Origin: Bacillota bacterium
GTDB lineage: Bacteria; Bacillota; Clostridia; Christensenellales; WQRI01
Direction of reading: 5' to 3'
Assembly (NCBI GenBank): GCA_009786825.1
Contig: WQRI01000007.1
Span: forward strand, 1 to 42,391
Length of the DNA: 42,391 bases
In this document: positions 41,438 to 42,391 of the stretch, in pieces
Numbering within the stretch: position 1 is the first letter of the stretch
Layout of the letters: every line of letters begins with the position of its first letter
Position numbers and translations under genes: made by a program
The notes under the pieces: model-generated
Told to the model about the DNA's origin: nothing
The model's database searches: none
Seen by the model: the letters and a program-made list of their open reading frames with translations, nothing else

Positions 41438-42391
41438 CTATCTCCCCCTATACTTGCGCGCATTTTTATACCCTGCTATACCACCGCGCACAAAACCCGA
41501 TATTATGTGGTAGGCTAGTGATGTGGTCATCAAAAGGAACATAACAGCAAGTAACATTCTAAAGCCGTGATTGTCCCATACAGCGTGGTTAGTAACATTA
41601 TTGCCCGCTGTGTCACTATCAGTTGCGCCACCTACATAGTCATCACAATTATAATCACCGCCATAGTACGCGCACTCTTCTAGTTCTAGATTTAGAGTTG
41701 CCACTACTCCAGTTGCTAAGCCCCTATTATCTACAGACATAACGGATATAATCACACTACCAGCGCCTACCGCTGTAATAAGCCCGTTATCACTTACAGT
41801 AGCAACGCCTACGTTACTGCTAGACCAAACAACATCACGTGTAGCATTTGCAGGCAAAACATTAATTGACAACTGCAAACTATCCCCGATATATATCCTT
41901 GTACCGCCATTAGCAAGTATGGTTATCGATGTGGGCAATGGTGGCAAAACTTCTACGGGCAAACTATCCCCTACAGTCTGATTAACAGTTATACTCACGC
42001 TTTGGCTTATGGCTGTATTTGCTGTAGAGCGCGCGGTTATGCTAACAGTACCCGCAGATACGGCACGCACTAAACCTTGTGCTGTGACTGTTGCTACGTT
42101 TGTATTGCTACTTGTCCACGTGACACTCTGAGGCGGGCTATTTTGCCCTTGTACTGTAGCAGTCAGTTGCACGCTCGGTCGGCTTGCCACCGCCGGTATG
42201 GGATAAGGTATTGTGAGCGGGCTTGTAGCGCCACTTATTGTTACACCCGTTATCACCGGCGCGAGCGCTTGTGTGACTGTTATCGTTGTCTGTGCAGTAA
42301 CTGCCGTGTTAAACGTAGACCTTGCCGTTATTACAGCCGTGCCGGCAGTTACTGCGCGCACCATACCCAACGTATCTACTGTGGCTACCGC
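41438..42391 (-). CDS. Ig-repeat (BIG2) surface protein with C-terminal anchor (5' end outside window)
   Basis: The frame is open from the window edge; the visible 317 residues are the C-terminal part. Three BIG2 repeats are seen: the tail of one at the edge (AVATVDTLGMVRAVTAGTA), a second with SVTWTSSNTNVATVTAQGL and a third with DVVWSSSNVGVATVSDNGL. A Cys/Asp-rich spacer follows (ECAYYGGDYNCDDYVGG), then a span (MLLAVMFLLMTTSLAYHIISG) and a basic tail (KNARKYRGR). Its stop lies 1 bp before the next gene's start codon. Long tandem Ig proteins with a C-terminal anchor fit host-binding tip proteins, or ordinary surface adhesins. Total length is unknown. Confidence 0.8.
   Translation of the reverse strand, partial: AVATVDTLGMVRAVTAGTAVITARSTFNTAVTAQTTITVTQALAPVITGVTISGATSPLTIPYPIPAVASRPSVQLTATVQGQNSPPQSVTWTSSNTNVATVTAQGLVRAVSAGTVSITARSTANTAISQSVSITVNQTVGDSLPVEVLPPLPTSITILANGGTRIYIGDSLQLSINVLPANATRDVVWSSSNVGVATVSDNGLITAVGAGSVIISVMSVDNRGLATGVVATLNLELEECAYYGGDYNCDDYVGGATDSDTAGNNVTNHAVWDNHGFRMLLAVMFLLMTTSLAYHIISGFVRGGIAGYKNARKYRGR

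Noticed and set aside
1-42391. tRNA or rRNA genes
   Set aside because: No cloverleaf with a conserved T-loop and no rRNA-like stretch was found on either strand by eye.

Overview
The window looks like a chromosome segment of an uncultured Bacillota (Clostridia-type) bacterium. The evidence is the fused PurL with a C-terminal glutaminase domain, the Asp23-FakA gene pair, Gram-positive style AGGAGG leaders, and the absence of outer-membrane genes. No rRNA or marker gene allows a firmer placement. Nearly all genes lie on the minus strand. The only plus-strand genes are a small membrane protein (15.9 kb), an amidase (25.2 kb) and a zinc-ribbon nuclease (32.3 kb).

Region 1 (1-30.3 kb) is host housekeeping. 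In transcription order (right to left) a purine block purK-purE-purM-purN-purH-purD-purL covers the steps from FGAR to IMP, except the synthetases and lyases that are absent here (no purC, purB or purF). It is followed by a radical SAM protein (YgiQ family), a cysteine desulfurase with its NifU/IscU scaffold, and the start of an aldo/keto reductase. To the right of purK are a small DUF1294-like membrane protein, two related membrane proteins, typA/bipA, a DEDD exonuclease, a second cysteine desulfurase, the fakA-asp23 pair, a cell-wall amidase, a RhuM-family gene, two polytopic membrane proteins and a DtxR-family metal regulator. The last has twin palindromes over a TTGACA promoter.

The gaps between these host genes are largely filled by a dispersed 120-190 bp repeat. 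Each copy has AT-rich terminal inverted repeats, a small GC-rich hairpin (CCGCTAGCGCGG or CTCGC-TTC-GCGAG) and a core box close to ACTGTTCAAAAG. I count ten copies, intact or degenerate, between 0.4 and 30.5 kb, and none to the right of that. The repeats usually begin a few bases after one gene's stop codon and end a few bases before the next start codon.

Region 2 (30.6-42.4 kb, right end open) is accessory. It starts with structured, palindrome-rich non-coding DNA, a DDE transposase and a divergent triple-zinc-ribbon PD-(D/E)XK nuclease. From 33.0 kb there is what I read as a filamentous-phage (inovirus-like) prophage of a Gram-positive host. In minus-strand order it has two Ig-repeat (BIG2) membrane-anchored surface proteins, a secreted and anchored 479-residue protein, a short polytopic protein, a 38-residue single-span protein absent from ordinary ORF lists, a membrane-embedded P-loop ATPase resembling pI/Zot, a small membrane protein and a two-tyrosine HUH replication initiator. 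A 0.7 kb non-coding region beyond rep carries two large hairpins. A plus-strand promoter-hairpin unit in the rep leader looks like a copy-control antisense RNA. No secretin gene is present, as expected for a monoderm host. The transposase, the nuclease and rep share an unusual GGGG(G)CTAA translation leader, which suggests one common mobile unit.
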